Below are positions 1 through 9,208 of a stretch of DNA of 64,000 nt, one piece after another. A model generated the notes under the pieces. The model saw only the letters and a list, made by a program, of their open reading frames with translations. It did not search any database and was not told where the DNA came from. This DNA comes from Shewanella sp. Isolate11. GTDB lineage: Bacteria; Pseudomonadota; Gammaproteobacteria; Enterobacterales; Shewanellaceae. The position numbers were made by a program, and so were the translations under genes. Location: positions 190,087-254,086 of the forward strand of contig NZ_JAKEVF010000003.1 in NCBI RefSeq assembly GCF_022398315.1. The letters are read 5' to 3'. Each line of letters starts with the position of its first letter. Position 1 is the first letter of the stretch.

Positions 1-690
1 TGCGGCTTGTAAAACCAATGATGAATGGCTGAAAACCGGACCTTGATTGACATTAATATCGTTAATGCCACATTGCCTAAACCATGCCTGCCAATCATGA
101 CGACTCGAGTCATGCAGTAAGGTGTGATATTTCAGATCGCTGGGTTGTGACAGCGGTTTTGGACCGTTGAGCAATAATGGAGAGCAGACAGGAATCAACA
201 CTTCATTACGCAGTTTATCGGCCCGTAGCCCCGGCCAATTACCCACGCCGTAATAAATTGCCACATCGACATCATCGGTTAATGAGCTAGTTTCATCATC
301 AACCGCTTTAATCCGTACATCGATATCGGGATTCTGCTCACTGAAGTTAGACAAGCGCGGAACTAGCCATTGAATAGCAAAACTGGGGGAAGTACTTACC
401 GTTAATGAACCAATGGCACTGCGCGCAAGTAAACGATCTGTTGCATCTGCCAGTTGCACAAAAATATCTTTTATGTCGAGAAAATAGCCTTGGCCTTCTT
501 CCGTTAATAGCAAAGAGCGATTTTTACGACGGAACAACTTGATGCCCAAATACTCCTCAAGTGCTTTAATCTGATGACTAACAGCAGCTTGCGTTACAAA
601 TAATTCTTCGGCGGCTCGGGTAAAGCTTAAATTCCTTGCTGCAGCTTCAAATGCTTTCACCGCATTAAGCGGAGGTAGACGTCTCGACAT
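1..690 (-). CDS. gcvA: LysR-family regulator GcvA, C-terminus cut by window edge
   Basis: The reading frame is open from an ATG at 690 to the left edge, giving the first 230 of roughly 300 residues. It opens MSRRLPPLNAVKAFEAAARN, followed by a LysR winged helix-turn-helix (residues about 8-65, with FTRAAEELFVTQAAVSHQIK) and the start of the periplasmic-binding-like effector domain (from about 92). The sequence follows E. coli GcvA closely (RRKNRSLLLTEEGQ, FSHSSLVLQA). GcvA controls the glycine cleavage operon, activating it with glycine and repressing it with GcvR and purines; this role is from the family. The missing C-terminus lies to the left. An ATTAG/CTAAT inverted repeat lies 24 bases upstream of the start and fits autoregulation. 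Confidence 0.9.
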   Translation of the reverse strand, partial: MSRRLPPLNAVKAFEAAARNLSFTRAAEELFVTQAAVSHQIKALEEYLGIKLFRRKNRSLLLTEEGQGYFLDIKDIFVQLADATDRLLARSAIGSLTVSTSPSFAIQWLVPRLSNFSEQNPDIDVRIKAVDDETSSLTDDVDVAIYYGVGNWPGLRADKLRNEVLIPVCSPLLLNGPKPLSQPSDLKYHTLLHDSSRHDWQAWFRQCGINDINVNQGPVFSHSSLVLQAA

Positions 691-713
691 AGTGATCCCT
701 GTCACGAATTTTA

Positions 714-728
714 ATTAGTTTTTCTAAT
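714..728. promoter_or_regulatory. Candidate GcvA operator (autoregulation)
   Basis: ATTAG-N5-CTAAT is a perfect inverted repeat of the pentamer CTAAT, which is the core reported for GcvA sites in E. coli. It has the T-N11-A spacing of LysR-type sites. It lies between gcvA and the divergent small gene at 870, where a LysR protein would repress itself. The assignment is inferred from motif and position; the sequence is AT-rich, so a chance match is possible. Confidence 0.45.
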
Positions 729-869
729 CCTTATTGTTACATTTTATCGTTTGTAAAGGAATCAGAATTTGTTTAAATTTTGCACCATTGAAATGAATGC
801 AGTTAGACAGCCTCTACGACGTGAAAAGGGGAGTGTCTGACCCCAAAATGCCGTTGGAGGCGAACCATT

Positions 870-1106
870 ATGATTAACTTTAAAACTGTTTTTGCAATTG
901 CACTACTCTCAGCTTCTACTACGGCTATGGCCGATGAAGTTGTTATCGATACCACTGACCTATATGCAGACATCAGTGCTCAATTAGCTCAAGGCATCGA
1001 CCAAATGCACCAAGATCTCAACAATGAAGATATGAACGCCGTTCTTATTGCGAAGAAAAAAGAGCAGCAAGAAACTTCAGAGATGGATGCGCGCTTAGCT
1101 GAATAA
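870..1106 (+). CDS. Small exported protein of unknown function
   Basis: This 78-residue protein has a clear Sec signal peptide: residues 1-21, MINFKTVFAIALLSASTTAMA, with AMA just before a predicted cleavage. The mature part is about 57 residues, acidic then lysine-rich, and probably one or two amphipathic helices with no cysteines. A strong ribosome-binding site, GGAGG at 855-859, sits 10 bases before the ATG. It is transcribed divergently from gcvA and has its own terminator, so it is a single-gene unit. I recognise no family. The acidic, helical, cysteine-free mature part suggests a small periplasmic protein, but no function can be assigned. It occupies the position where enterobacteria carry the GcvB small RNA. 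Confidence 0.7.
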   Translation: MINFKTVFAIALLSASTTAMADEVVIDTTDLYADISAQLAQGIDQMHQDLNNEDMNAVLIAKKKEQQETSEMDARLAE

Positions 1107-1150
1107 GCAGCTATCTAAGATACGCTTAAGCGAATAGATTTATTAATGAC

Positions 1151-1178
1151 AAAACCGCATCTTAGAATGCGGTTTTTT
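1151..1178 (+). terminator. Rho-independent terminator of the small exported gene
   Basis: AAAACCGCAT and ATGCGGTTTT are perfectly complementary around a short loop and are followed by T residues. The hairpin begins 44 bases after the stop codon at 1106. Confidence 0.85.
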
Positions 1179-1206
1179 ATTGCCGAAATCAGCACACCTT
1201 CAGATA

Positions 1207-1236
1207 CAAAAAAGCCTGGATTATTCACCCAGGCTC
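1207..1236 (-). terminator. Rho-independent terminator of thiI
   Basis: Read on the minus strand, AGCCTGG and CCAGGCT form a stem with an AT-rich loop, followed by six T residues. It begins about 22 bases after the thiI stop codon. Confidence 0.8.
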
Positions 1237-1257
1237 TATGACTTCAATAACCCTAGC

Positions 1258-2715
1258 TTAGCTTGGACGATAAACTTTAACGTTGCTATAGCCCTGCTCT
1301 TGCAGGTACAAGGCTTGCAGCTTACTCATCACACCGCGGTCACAGTAAAGCAGATAGGTTTTGGCCTTATCTAAATCAGCGAATTGCGTCGCCAGCTTGA
1401 AGAAAGGAATCACTTTAATTTCCACGCCATCGATAGCGAGTGGGCTCTGTTCCTGCTCTTCTGGAGCACGAATATCCACGATAACTTCACCGCCACTTAA
1501 GGCATCGACTGTTTCAGTTTCGGTGATTTTAGTTTCCATACTGGTTGCAATCTCCCGTATATCAATGATTTCAGCAGCCTCAATCACTCTATCTAATAGA
1601 TCTTCAGAGAACTTAGCTTCTTCAGCTTCAACTTTAGACAGTACCGCTTTCACCGTTGGCTTTTGCGAAATAACGCCGCAATATTCAGGGATAGACTTGG
1701 CAAAGTCTTCAGTGCCTATCTCGCGGCTAATATTAATGATGTCTTGCTTGTCCATCACAATCAGTGGACGCAAAATTAATGTTTCGGTACAGCGATCGAT
1801 GACATTTAAATTGGTTACGGTTTGGCTTGAAACCTGCCCCATGGCCTCACCGGTAACGAGCGCTTGAATGCCTAATTTATCGGCTACGCGGCTGGCTGCA
1901 CGCATCATCATACGCTTGAGAATAACTCCCATCTGACCATTATCGATTTTTTCTAAAATCTCAGTCACTACAGGATCGAACGGCACAGAAACAAACTTAA
2001 CCTTATGCGACTCACCGTATTTCTGCCATAAATGATAAGCCACTTGCTTAACACCTATCTCGTGCTGGTCGCCGCCAAGATTAAAGAAACAATAATGGGT
2101 ACGTGAACCACGCTTAATAAATTGATAGCTGGACACTCCCGAGTCAAAGCCACCAGAGATCAATGACAACACATCTTCTTGCGTCGCCATAGGGAAACCA
2201 CCTAGACCATCGATACGCTTCTCAACTAAATAAAGATTGTCACGGTCAATCTCTAGGTTCACGGTCATATCAGGGTTCTTTAATCTAACCCCAGCCGCCT
2301 CGGTAAACTGGTTTAACCCGCCGCCCACATAGCGCTCAACTTCGATAGAGTTAAACTCATGTTGACCGCTACGCTTAACCCGTACACAGAAGGTTTTTCC
2401 TGCAAGTTCTTCTTTATAAAGCGCTAAAGTCTGCTGATAAATATCATCGACAGACTCAAAAGTGCTTTCTTTAACTTGCAGCACATGGGCAATACCTGGA
2501 ATACAAGCCAAACGCTCGGCATAGATATCCACCATTTCAGGTTTATCGGCTGGTACCTTAACCATGATCTTATCCCACTGACGCTGCACCTTGGCCTCTT
2601 CATCGACCTTACGCAGGACATTACGGATATTAGTTTCAAGCATTTTGGTAAAGCGCATTCTTACCGGCTTGCTTTTCATCATGATTTCGGGAAACAGTTT
2701 TACGATAAATTTCAT
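1258..2715 (-). CDS. thiI: tRNA 4-thiouridine synthase / thiazole sulfur carrier enzyme ThiI
   Basis: This 485-residue protein is the usual length for the long gammaproteobacterial form. The order is an N-terminal ferredoxin-like region and THUMP domain (to about 165), a PP-loop ATP pyrophosphatase domain with SGGFDSGVS at 187-195, and a C-terminal rhodanese domain (about 400-485). Cys346 (EYCGVIS) and Cys458 (LYCDRGV) match the two cysteines that take part in persulfide transfer in E. coli ThiI. The enzyme adenylates U8 of tRNA and inserts sulfur relayed from IscS; the rhodanese part also serves thiamin thiazole synthesis. It is a single-gene unit with its own terminator. Confidence 0.97.
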   Translation of the reverse strand: MKFIVKLFPEIMMKSKPVRMRFTKMLETNIRNVLRKVDEEAKVQRQWDKIMVKVPADKPEMVDIYAERLACIPGIAHVLQVKESTFESVDDIYQQTLALYKEELAGKTFCVRVKRSGQHEFNSIEVERYVGGGLNQFTEAAGVRLKNPDMTVNLEIDRDNLYLVEKRIDGLGGFPMATQEDVLSLISGGFDSGVSSYQFIKRGSRTHYCFFNLGGDQHEIGVKQVAYHLWQKYGESHKVKFVSVPFDPVVTEILEKIDNGQMGVILKRMMMRAASRVADKLGIQALVTGEAMGQVSSQTVTNLNVIDRCTETLILRPLIVMDKQDIINISREIGTEDFAKSIPEYCGVISQKPTVKAVLSKVEAEEAKFSEDLLDRVIEAAEIIDIREIATSMETKITETETVDALSGGEVIVDIRAPEEQEQSPLAIDGVEIKVIPFFKLATQFADLDKAKTYLLYCDRGVMSKLQALYLQEQGYSNVKVYRPS

Positions 2716-2863
2716 TGGGGTTCCGAGGGAATTATTTAAACAGCAATCCTGCCATTATACCAAGGTCACCAACGAAATGCCTATTGGCGATAGGCAAAAG
2801 ATAACAATTATGCGTGATAGCAATATCTAATAGACGTGATAGTGGCTCGGATGGAAGCTAAAA

Positions 2864-2894
2864 CAAAAAACGGGTTCAAAATAGAACCCGTTTA
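2864..2894 (-). terminator. Terminator of the pomAB operon
   Basis: On the minus strand AAACGGGTTC and GAACCCGTTT pair perfectly around a TATTTT loop and run into a T tract. The hairpin lies about 20 bases past the pomB stop. Confidence 0.85.
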
Positions 2895-2914
2895 TTGCCC
2901 GCTTCATCATAAAG

Positions 2915-3862
2915 CTATTGTCCGACAATAATTTCATCTGACTGTTTAGGCTTACCTTGTTCGATGGCGATTTCAACTCGGCGATTGCGAGCTCTGTGCT
3001 CAGCCGAATCATTGGCAACTAAAGGCGCAGAACTCGCCATACCCACCACTTTCATTCGCAAGTCATCAAACCCTGGCACTTTAATGAGTTCATGAGCAAC
3101 TGCCACCGCACGCTTACTGGAGAGATCCCAGTTGGAGCTATAAAGCTCGTTATGGATTTGGATATCGTCGGTATATCCAGAGACAGTGATGATACCGGGC
3201 ACATCTTTTAACAGCTCACCCACACGTCGTACTATGGGTTTAAAACGCGGCTGTAAGAAGCCCGACCCCGATGCAAACGACCCCTTTTCACGGATACGAA
3301 TAATGATCTGTTGCCCTAGAGATTCAATTTCAATCGCGCCATCGACAATCTCTTTATTAAGTGCTTGAGCCATCTTCTTCACTTGATCGTTAATCTGATC
3401 TTGTGAAGAGCTTTGCTGTTGAGAAGACGAGCTGGCTTGAGATTGCGCTTCAGCTTGCTCTTGCGCCGTCGCCGAAGCATCACCACCACGCTGCTCACCC
3501 TGCTGCTCTTGCACTCCCCCTGCACTGTCATCATTACCGGCCTGAACATCAAGTGTCGGCTCGGTCATTTCATTGGTTTGCTGGTTAATAATATCAATGG
3601 GTGTCGGCTCAGGACGGCCGGGACGAAACTCCAACGCAATAACCGAGGTTCCCTTGGGAATATCCTTAACCTCGACTTTATTTTGCACCCCGAAGGCATA
3701 CTTCATCGAGCCTGCGATCTGCTTGAATTTCATCACATCCATTTCTGAGAACGCTAATAAGAGTACAAAAAAGCACATCAGCAGCGACATCAGGTCGGCA
3801 AAAGTGGCCAGCCACATTGGAGCACCGCTTGGAGGGCAATGACATTTCGCCTTCTTAGCCAT
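2915..3862 (-). CDS. pomB: Sodium-driven flagellar stator protein PomB
   Basis: The 315-residue protein has a short cytoplasmic N-terminus with CHCPPSG, one membrane helix (about 20-42) containing the ion-binding aspartate D23 in TFADLMSLL, a Gln/Ser-rich linker (about 110-165), and an OmpA/MotB peptidoglycan-binding domain (about 180-305; SGYTDDIQIHNELYSSNWDLS, NRRVEIAI). The stretch after the helix matches Vibrio PomB more closely than MotB, suggesting sodium coupling. I chose ATG 3862 because GGGGA sits about 9 bases upstream; an in-frame ATG at 3877 would add five residues and overlap pomA more deeply. The gene follows pomA in the same operon. PomB anchors the stator to the cell wall. Confidence 0.93.
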   Translation of the reverse strand: MAKKAKCHCPPSGAPMWLATFADLMSLLMCFFVLLLAFSEMDVMKFKQIAGSMKYAFGVQNKVEVKDIPKGTSVIALEFRPGRPEPTPIDIINQQTNEMTEPTLDVQAGNDDSAGGVQEQQGEQRGGDASATAQEQAEAQSQASSSSQQQSSSQDQINDQVKKMAQALNKEIVDGAIEIESLGQQIIIRIREKGSFASGSGFLQPRFKPIVRRVGELLKDVPGIITVSGYTDDIQIHNELYSSNWDLSSKRAVAVAHELIKVPGFDDLRMKVVGMASSAPLVANDSAEHRARNRRVEIAIEQGKPKQSDEIIVGQ

Positions 3863-3866
3863 CAGG

Positions 3867-4634
3867 CTATTCCCCATCCATTGTGTCTATTTGTCGCTGT
3901 TTCTCCGACAGGTAATTCTTTAAGAAACCCTCGATAACCCGTGGGTTTTGGCCATCTTGTATCGCTAATACCGCATCCATAATCAGATGTCGATTAAGCA
4001 TCTCTTCGCCCATTCGCAGTGTCAGCTTATCTGCAATCGGTAGTGCAATCATGTTGGCAATGATAGCGCCATACAAGGTGGTTAACAGGGCAACCGCCAT
4101 AGCCGGACCAATCGATTTAGGATCTTCCATGTTCGACAGCATGGCCACCAGACCAATTAAGGTACCAATCATGCCCATCGCCGGAGCGACATCACCTAAG
4201 GCTCTGAAGATGCCAATCCCGGTACGATGACGTTCTTCGGTCAAGGCGATATCTTTTTCTAGCGCTTCACGCACCACATCACCGTCATGACCATCGACCA
4301 ACATATCGACGGCTTTTTGCATAAAACTATTACTGATCTCGGCTTCTTCTAACGCCAAGAAACCGCCTTTTCTCGCCGAATCGGCCATGATCACAGATTG
4401 CTCTATCAGAGCATCCGGCTTATCAATTTTGAAAATAAACGCTTTAGCCGCAATTTTTACCGAGCCCAGAAACTGCTTGAGGTTGTATTTCATCATCACC
4501 ACAAACAGCGAGCCAATAATCACAATCAATACCGAAGAAACATCAGCAAAAATGGCGATACCACCGCTTTTTATCATGGCACCGATAATAAAGGCGAACG
4601 CACCAATCAGGCCTATTAGAGTCGCTAAATCCAC
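3867..4634 (-). CDS. pomA: Sodium-driven flagellar stator protein PomA
   Basis: The 255-residue MotA/TolQ/ExbB-family protein has four predicted membrane helices: two near the N-terminus (about 5-25 and 30-50) and two beyond residue 145 (GDVAPAMGMIGTLIGLVAML and AMAVALLTTLYGAIIANMIA). The cytoplasmic loop between them carries the charged residues that act on FliG in this family. PomA5PomB2 complexes conduct sodium ions to drive the flagellar motor. The gene is first in a two-gene operon; its stop is adjacent to the start of pomB. Nothing unusual was seen. Confidence 0.95.
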   Translation of the reverse strand: MDLATLIGLIGAFAFIIGAMIKSGGIAIFADVSSVLIVIIGSLFVVMMKYNLKQFLGSVKIAAKAFIFKIDKPDALIEQSVIMADSARKGGFLALEEAEISNSFMQKAVDMLVDGHDGDVVREALEKDIALTEERHRTGIGIFRALGDVAPAMGMIGTLIGLVAMLSNMEDPKSIGPAMAVALLTTLYGAIIANMIALPIADKLTLRMGEEMLNRHLIMDAVLAIQDGQNPRVIEGFLKNYLSEKQRQIDTMDGE

Positions 4635-5031
4635 AACTGTTCCTCATCTCATAAATTGGCTGTTTCTAAAACATTCCCCTAATCGGGACATTTTAATCAG
4701 CGTGAAAACATCAAGTTTAGGCGCTTGGCAATGTTATCCTAACTGCCACTAACAATACGACTTTTCCATTACACTTATGCAAAATAAGTCGCTTTGCTTT
4801 CCCCTCTTAGTGCTAACTTCAACGGCCAATTTAGGATATAATAATTTTCAAAATTGAGTCTCGATCTTATTCAGTTATCGGACATCTGGCGCGCAAGTTT
4901 AGCGGCAAATGATATTTTTTATAAAAATTCCTCTGCAAAGCGTGCTATTGCACAAATATACGACAGCCTAATTTGACCCATAAGGTTCACTAAGATACTT
5001 TGTCTGTCGCTAATTTTTTGGGAAAACCACA
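4635..5031. other. Intergenic region between divergent pomA and xseB
   Basis: About 400 bases hold no convincing gene. The region is AT-rich, especially 4838-4856 and 4911-4927, and must contain the divergent promoters of pomAB and xseB-ispA-dxs. I could not fix -35/-10 elements with confidence. Confidence 0.5.
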
Positions 5032-5271
5032 GTGGCAAAAAAACCAGAAAACCTCACTTTTGAAGAGTCATTATCGGAATTAGAGCGCATTGTTGCAGAG
5101 TTAGAACAGGGCGATGTATCCCTCGATGACGCGCTCAAACAGTTCGAAAGAGGCATCAACTTGGTAAGAAACAGCCAAGGTAAGTTGGAACAGGCGCAAC
5201 AGAAAGTGTCTATTCTTACCCAAGAAAACGATCAATCCAGTTTGCATCCCTATATTTCTGAGGGCGAGTAA
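5032..5271 (+). CDS. xseB: Exodeoxyribonuclease VII small subunit
   Basis: The 79-residue protein matches the family throughout: FEESLSELERIVAELEQGDVSL is followed by LDDALKQFERG and a second helix, forming the helical hairpin that coats the XseA subunit. It starts at a GTG (5032). The stop codon at 5269-5271 directly abuts the next start, so xseB is translationally coupled to ispA, as in many proteobacteria. XseA is not in the window. The enzyme degrades single-stranded DNA from both ends. Confidence 0.95.
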   Translation: MAKKPENLTFEESLSELERIVAELEQGDVSLDDALKQFERGINLVRNSQGKLEQAQQKVSILTQENDQSSLHPYISEGE

Positions 5272-6153
5272 TTGCTAGCCGAAGCGATAATCCAATATCA
5301 ACAACGTGTCGATAAACAGCTCACTGAGTTTATCGACAGCCAAAACGACACCGAACCCAAATTAAAAGCGGCAATGAAACATGGCGCGCTACTTGGTGGC
5401 AAACGTATCAGGCCGTTCTTAGTATATGCCATCGGTGACATGCTCAACGTGCCGTTAAATCATCTCGATCACTGCGCCGCAGCCATCGAATGTATTCACG
5501 CTTACTCTTTAATCCATGACGATCTTCCCGCCATGGATAATGACGAGCTTCGCCGTGGAAAACCCACAGTACATATCGCTTTCGATGAAGCAACGGCTAT
5601 CCTTGCTGGAGACGCACTACAAACCTTGGCCTTTGAAGTCATTAGCGCCGAACACAGTCAACTGCAAGCGAGTCAACAGCTGGCAATGGTGCGTGCTTTA
5701 GCTAAAGCATCGGGATATCAGGGTATGTGTGGCGGCCAGTCGATGGATCTTAATGCCACCGATAAAGAGATTGATTTAGCTACATTAAAGCAACTACACA
5801 GATTAAAAACAGGGGCGTTGATCCGCTGCGCGGTGGAATTAGCCATCATTGCCGCCGAGGTCACAGATAGCCAGCGGGATCATTTGCTAGAATTTGCAGA
5901 TGCCATTGGCCTCGCCTTCCAAGTTCAAGATGATGTACTCGATATCATTGCTAGTACCGAAGAGATAGGGAAACCTCAAGGTTCTGACAGTGATTCAAAC
6001 AAAAGTACTTATCCCAAACTACTGGGCTTGTCTGGCGCACAACAAACCGCAAAAAGTTTGATCGACGATGCCCTATCAGCGCTGGCTAAATTACCATACA
6101 ATAGCCAGTTAATTGCCGAATTCGCCCGTTTTATCATTGAGCGAAGAGTATAA
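5272..6153 (+). CDS. ispA: Farnesyl diphosphate synthase (geranyltranstransferase)
   Basis: The 293-residue all-alpha prenyl synthase has the first aspartate-rich motif DDLPAMD (D83, D84, D88), the second motif DDVLD (D220, D221, D224), and the GGKRIRP substrate motif near residue 43. It condenses IPP with DMAPP and GPP to make FPP for ubiquinone and undecaprenyl lipids. The start is a TTG immediately after the xseB stop, with GAGGGCGAG serving as ribosome-binding site inside the end of xseB. It lies between xseB and dxs in the conserved order, coupling the first and a later step of isoprenoid synthesis. Confidence 0.95.
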   Translation: MLAEAIIQYQQRVDKQLTEFIDSQNDTEPKLKAAMKHGALLGGKRIRPFLVYAIGDMLNVPLNHLDHCAAAIECIHAYSLIHDDLPAMDNDELRRGKPTVHIAFDEATAILAGDALQTLAFEVISAEHSQLQASQQLAMVRALAKASGYQGMCGGQSMDLNATDKEIDLATLKQLHRLKTGALIRCAVELAIIAAEVTDSQRDHLLEFADAIGLAFQVQDDVLDIIASTEEIGKPQGSDSDSNKSTYPKLLGLSGAQQTAKSLIDDALSALAKLPYNSQLIAEFARFIIERRV

Positions 6154-6175
6154 TAAAGAGCCAAAGAATCTCGCT

Positions 6176-8044
6176 ATGAGTTTGGATATAACGAAATACC
6201 CTGTATTAGCACAGGCCAATACCCCTGACGAACTTAGACAGCTTCCTCAGGGCGTACTCCCAAAACTTGCCGATGAGCTTAGAAGCTATCTGTTGCAGTC
6301 AGTTGGGATCTCCAGCGGCCATTTTGCCTCCGGCTTAGGCACTGTCGAACTGACGGTTGCCTTGCATTATGTCTATAACACTCCATTCGACCGTCTCCTG
6401 TGGGATGTGGGTCATCAGGCCTATCCACACAAGATTTTGACTGGACGCCGCGATAAGATGCATACCATTCGTCAAAAAGGCGGGATTCATCCTTTCCCTT
6501 GGCGTGAAGAGAGTGAATATGACACCTTTAGTGTCGGACACTCGGGGACTTCAGTCAGTGCAGCATTGGCCATGGCCGTTGCCGCAGAGAAAGAGCAAGC
6601 GGGACGTAAAGTGGTTGCTGTCATTGGTGATGGCGCCATGACGGGCGGCATGGTGTTTGAAGCCATGAACCACGCCGGTGACCTACACAATGATATGCTG
6701 GTCGTGCTCAATGACAATGAGATGTCTATTTCGGAAAACGTAGGCGCGCTCAACAACCATTTAGCTCAACTGATGTCAGGTCGCTTATACACCACTTTGC
6801 GTGAAAACAGTAAGCGGGTGTTAAAAGGCATGCCAGTTATCAAAGAGATGGCTAAGCGCACCGAAGAACATCTTAAAGGTATGGTTGTGCCAGGCACCAT
6901 GTTCGAAGAACTGGGCTTTAACTATATTGGCCCAATCGACGGTCATGATGTCGACGCATTGGTTGAAACCATGCGTAACATGCGTAACCTGTCTGGACCA
7001 CAGATTTTACATATCATGACCAAGAAAGGTCGTGGTTATGAGCCCGCCGAGAAAGATCCTATCGGCTGGCATGCCGTGCCTAAATTCGATCCATCGACTT
7101 TTGCTAAGCCCGCTTCTAAGCCATCGAACCCCACCTTCTCACAAGTGTTCGGTCGTTGGCTGTGCGATATGGCAGAGAAAGATGAAAAAGTTCTGGGTAT
7201 CACCCCCGCGATGCGTGAAGGCTCAGGCATGGTGGAATTTTCTCAGCGTTTCCCGAAACAATATTTCGACGCTGCGATTGCCGAACAACATGCGGTTACT
7301 CTGGCGGCCGGTTTTGCCTGTGAAGGTTATAAGCCCGTATTGGCCATCTATTCAACCTTCCTACAACGCGGCTATGATCAGCTAATTCATGATGTCGCAT
7401 TGCAAAAGCTGCCGGTGATTTTTGCTATCGATCGCGGTGGCATCGTGGGACCTGATGGCCCAACTCACCAAGGGGCATTTGATTTAAGTTATATGCGCAG
7501 CATTCCCAACATGGTGATCATGGCACCATCGGATGAAAACGAATGCCGCCAAATGCTGTATACCGGCTATTGCTATAACGATGGCCCGACGGCAATTCGT
7601 TATCCACGTGGTAGCGCCACGGGTGCCGAACAAGTTGAAGAGATGACTGCCCTAGAAATAGGTAAAGGTCAAATTAAGCGTCAAGGTAGCAAAATTGCCA
7701 TCCTCAACTTTGGTACTACGCTTGCCTCGGCAACTCAGGCAGCAGATGCCTTAGATGCAACCTTAGCCGATATGCGTTTCGTCAAACCATTAGATGTTGA
7801 ACTTGTTAAACAGCTGGCCACAAGCCACGATGTGTTAGTGACAGTGGAAGAAAACGCCATCATGGGCGGTGCAGGTTCTGGTGTTCTCGAGCTATTACAA
7901 CAACTGAAACTGCCAATGCCAGTGCTGAATATCGGCTTGCCCGATGAGTTTATTAAGCATGGTGAATGTGGTGAGATCTTAGCCGAACTACAACTAGACG
8001 GTGAAGGTATTACCCGCCAGATCCAAGCGTATCTTGCGCGCTAA
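6176..8044 (+). CDS. dxs: 1-deoxy-D-xylulose-5-phosphate synthase
   Basis: The 622-residue protein is full length for DXS. It shows the N-terminal thiamin-diphosphate domain ([31 protein letters not shown] near 155-175), the transketolase pyrimidine domain with the catalytic glutamate in [13 protein letters not shown] (about 370), and the C-terminal transketolase domain. It joins pyruvate and glyceraldehyde-3-phosphate to start the MEP pathway. I chose ATG 6176 ([13 protein letters not shown]), 22 bases after ispA. A longer in-frame extension would overlap ispA and lacks family similarity. It is last in the xseB-ispA-dxs operon and is followed by a strong terminator. Confidence 0.97.
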   Translation: MSLDITKYPVLAQANTPDELRQLPQGVLPKLADELRSYLLQSVGISSGHFASGLGTVELTVALHYVYNTPFDRLLWDVGHQAYPHKILTGRRDKMHTIRQKGGIHPFPWREESEYDTFSVGHSGTSVSAALAMAVAAEKEQAGRKVVAVIGDGAMTGGMVFEAMNHAGDLHNDMLVVLNDNEMSISENVGALNNHLAQLMSGRLYTTLRENSKRVLKGMPVIKEMAKRTEEHLKGMVVPGTMFEELGFNYIGPIDGHDVDALVETMRNMRNLSGPQILHIMTKKGRGYEPAEKDPIGWHAVPKFDPSTFAKPASKPSNPTFSQVFGRWLCDMAEKDEKVLGITPAMREGSGMVEFSQRFPKQYFDAAIAEQHAVTLAAGFACEGYKPVLAIYSTFLQRGYDQLIHDVALQKLPVIFAIDRGGIVGPDGPTHQGAFDLSYMRSIPNMVIMAPSDENECRQMLYTGYCYNDGPTAIRYPRGSATGAEQVEEMTALEIGKGQIKRQGSKIAILNFGTTLASATQAADALDATLADMRFVKPLDVELVKQLATSHDVLVTVEENAIMGGAGSGVLELLQQLKLPMPVLNIGLPDEFIKHGECGEILAELQLDGEGITRQIQAYLAR

Positions 8045-8103
8045 GCTGTCAGTATATCGTTAAGCTTTAGACTAGGGTTCTATGGCGACAACACTTCAAT
8101 ATG

Positions 8104-8141
8104 AAAAACGCCAGTCAGATTAACTGACTGGCGTTTTTGTT
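8104..8141 (+). terminator. Terminator of xseB-ispA-dxs
   Basis: AAAACGCCAGTCAG and CTGACTGGCGTTTT form a perfect 14-bp stem with an ATTAA loop and a T tract, about 60 bases after the dxs stop. Confidence 0.92.
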
Positions 8142-8188
8142 TTTAAGCGGATATGTTGATTATTGAAACTACCGACATCAGGTTAATC

Positions 8189-8422
8189 TAACCTGAACTC
8201 GGGATAACGAGTGTCGGAAAATCTAAATTTAACAAGCTAATTCAGTGCTATAAAGAATTAGTTCGAAAAGGAAAGGCTATTTTCTGACTGAATGCGCAGA
8301 TTTTTGGGCATATCAAGGCGCTCTGTCGTACACCATAGCGAGCTATGGTGTACGACAGAGCAACACAGAGAGGCACGCAAAGATACCTATTCAGCGGCTC
8401 GGCTTATCCAGAGCTCAGGTTA
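8189..8422. mobile_element. MITE-like element with terminal inverted repeats and a central palindrome
   Basis: The left end TAACCTGAACTCGGGATAA (8189-8207) and the right end TTATCCAGAGCTCAGGTTA (8404-8422) are inverted copies matching at 17 of 19 positions. Between them lies a perfect palindrome with 20-bp arms (8320-8339 and 8342-8361) and a two-base centre. The element is about 234 bp and encodes no protein, so it would depend on a transposase elsewhere. A lone copy of the same end occurs at 20264. Flanking AGGTTAATC/GGTTAATCT sequence adds to the symmetry, and I could not define a target duplication. MITE status is inferred from structure. Confidence 0.6.
8320..8361. repeat. Perfect 42-bp palindrome inside the MITE-like element
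   Basis: Arms GCTCTGTCGTACACCATAGC and GCTATGGTGTACGACAGAGC are exact reverse complements separated by GA. In RNA or single-stranded DNA this would form a 20-bp hairpin. There is no T tract, so it is not an intrinsic terminator. It lies about 110 bases upstream of the gene at 8470. Confidence 0.9.
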
Positions 8423-8469
8423 ATCTATACTGCCGATTAAGAGCTGTCGCATTAAAAGGAATTTAGCCA

Positions 8470-9081
8470 TTGCAATCCCCCTCTAAAACGCCGAAGTTAC
8501 TTATCATTATCACAGCTTGTCTCTATCTTCCTTTGTTTGAAAGTGGGCATGCAGGAACGCTTTGGGGATTAAACTGGCAGTCGCCGGCCTTTATGGATCA
8601 ATTGAGTCACTATCTGCGACTCATCAAATTAATTTGCGTTACTGTATCTATCTACCTGGTGATGAACCAAATTGAAGTCATTAGACACACTCTAACCAAT
8701 ACTTTTGTCAGAAACGGCTTTATTGCAACTAGCTATATTGCTGCGCTTCTTCAAATTCCCCTGCTGTGTTTAGGAATATTCTGGAACGGCATTTTTCCCT
8801 CCTCCAGCGACTATCTTCATCAAGAGAAAGCCTTTGAACAGCGCGCCATCTATGTTCATACCAGCGATCCTGGAGCAATGGGCAAGGCTTACCACCATTT
8901 TTATTTAAAATGCCCATTAGCATTTAATCGCTACAAATTAACCTATATTACCCAAATGGATTGGATGGGTTTATATGACTTTTACTTGAGTAGAAATAAA
9001 TTGGTGATTGATAACAAAGATAAAAATGGATCAATCCACAGGATTGATTTAAGCCCCTTTAACTGCCAAGCAAACTCTTAG
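8470..9081 (+). CDS. Membrane protein of unknown function
   Basis: The 203-residue protein has three or so hydrophobic segments (about 9-25, 45-64 and 80-105) followed by a C-terminal soluble region of about 95 residues with two cysteines (C129 in KCPLAF and C199 near the end). It starts at TTG 8470, with AAAAGGA about 9 bases upstream. I recognise no family. The protein is single-copy here, downstream of a MITE-like element and closed by a terminator, with no operon partner. The C-terminal region may be periplasmic with a disulfide; that is inference. AT content is a little higher than neighbours. Confidence 0.65.
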   Translation: MQSPSKTPKLLIIITACLYLPLFESGHAGTLWGLNWQSPAFMDQLSHYLRLIKLICVTVSIYLVMNQIEVIRHTLTNTFVRNGFIATSYIAALLQIPLLCLGIFWNGIFPSSSDYLHQEKAFEQRAIYVHTSDPGAMGKAYHHFYLKCPLAFNRYKLTYITQMDWMGLYDFYLSRNKLVIDNKDKNGSIHRIDLSPFNCQANS

Positions 9082-9095
9082 TCTATCAGTGGCAT

Positions 9096-9146
9096 AAAAA
9101 AAGCAACTGGCAGAATCCCTTTTAGGTTCAATCCGGTTGCTTTTTA
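9096..9146. terminator. Bidirectional terminator between 8470 gene and grpE
   Basis: AAAAAGCAACTGG pairs with CCGGTTGCTTTTT (one G-U pair) around a 25-base loop. A and T tracts on both sides allow use by both convergent genes. Confidence 0.75.
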
Positions 9147-9208
9147 AATATTAATTTTTAGCTCGAAGCCGCTTTTGCTTAAAAGCAGCCTTTGAATAAG
9201 TATAAAAA

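Noticed and set aside
730..869. GcvB small RNA
   Set aside because: The place is right, but there are no GU-rich repeats or GcvB-like terminator, and a signal-peptide gene with a strong ribosome-binding site occupies it.
8320..8361. Intrinsic terminator
   Set aside because: Perfect hairpin but no T tract and a two-base loop; it fits a palindrome within a repeat element better.
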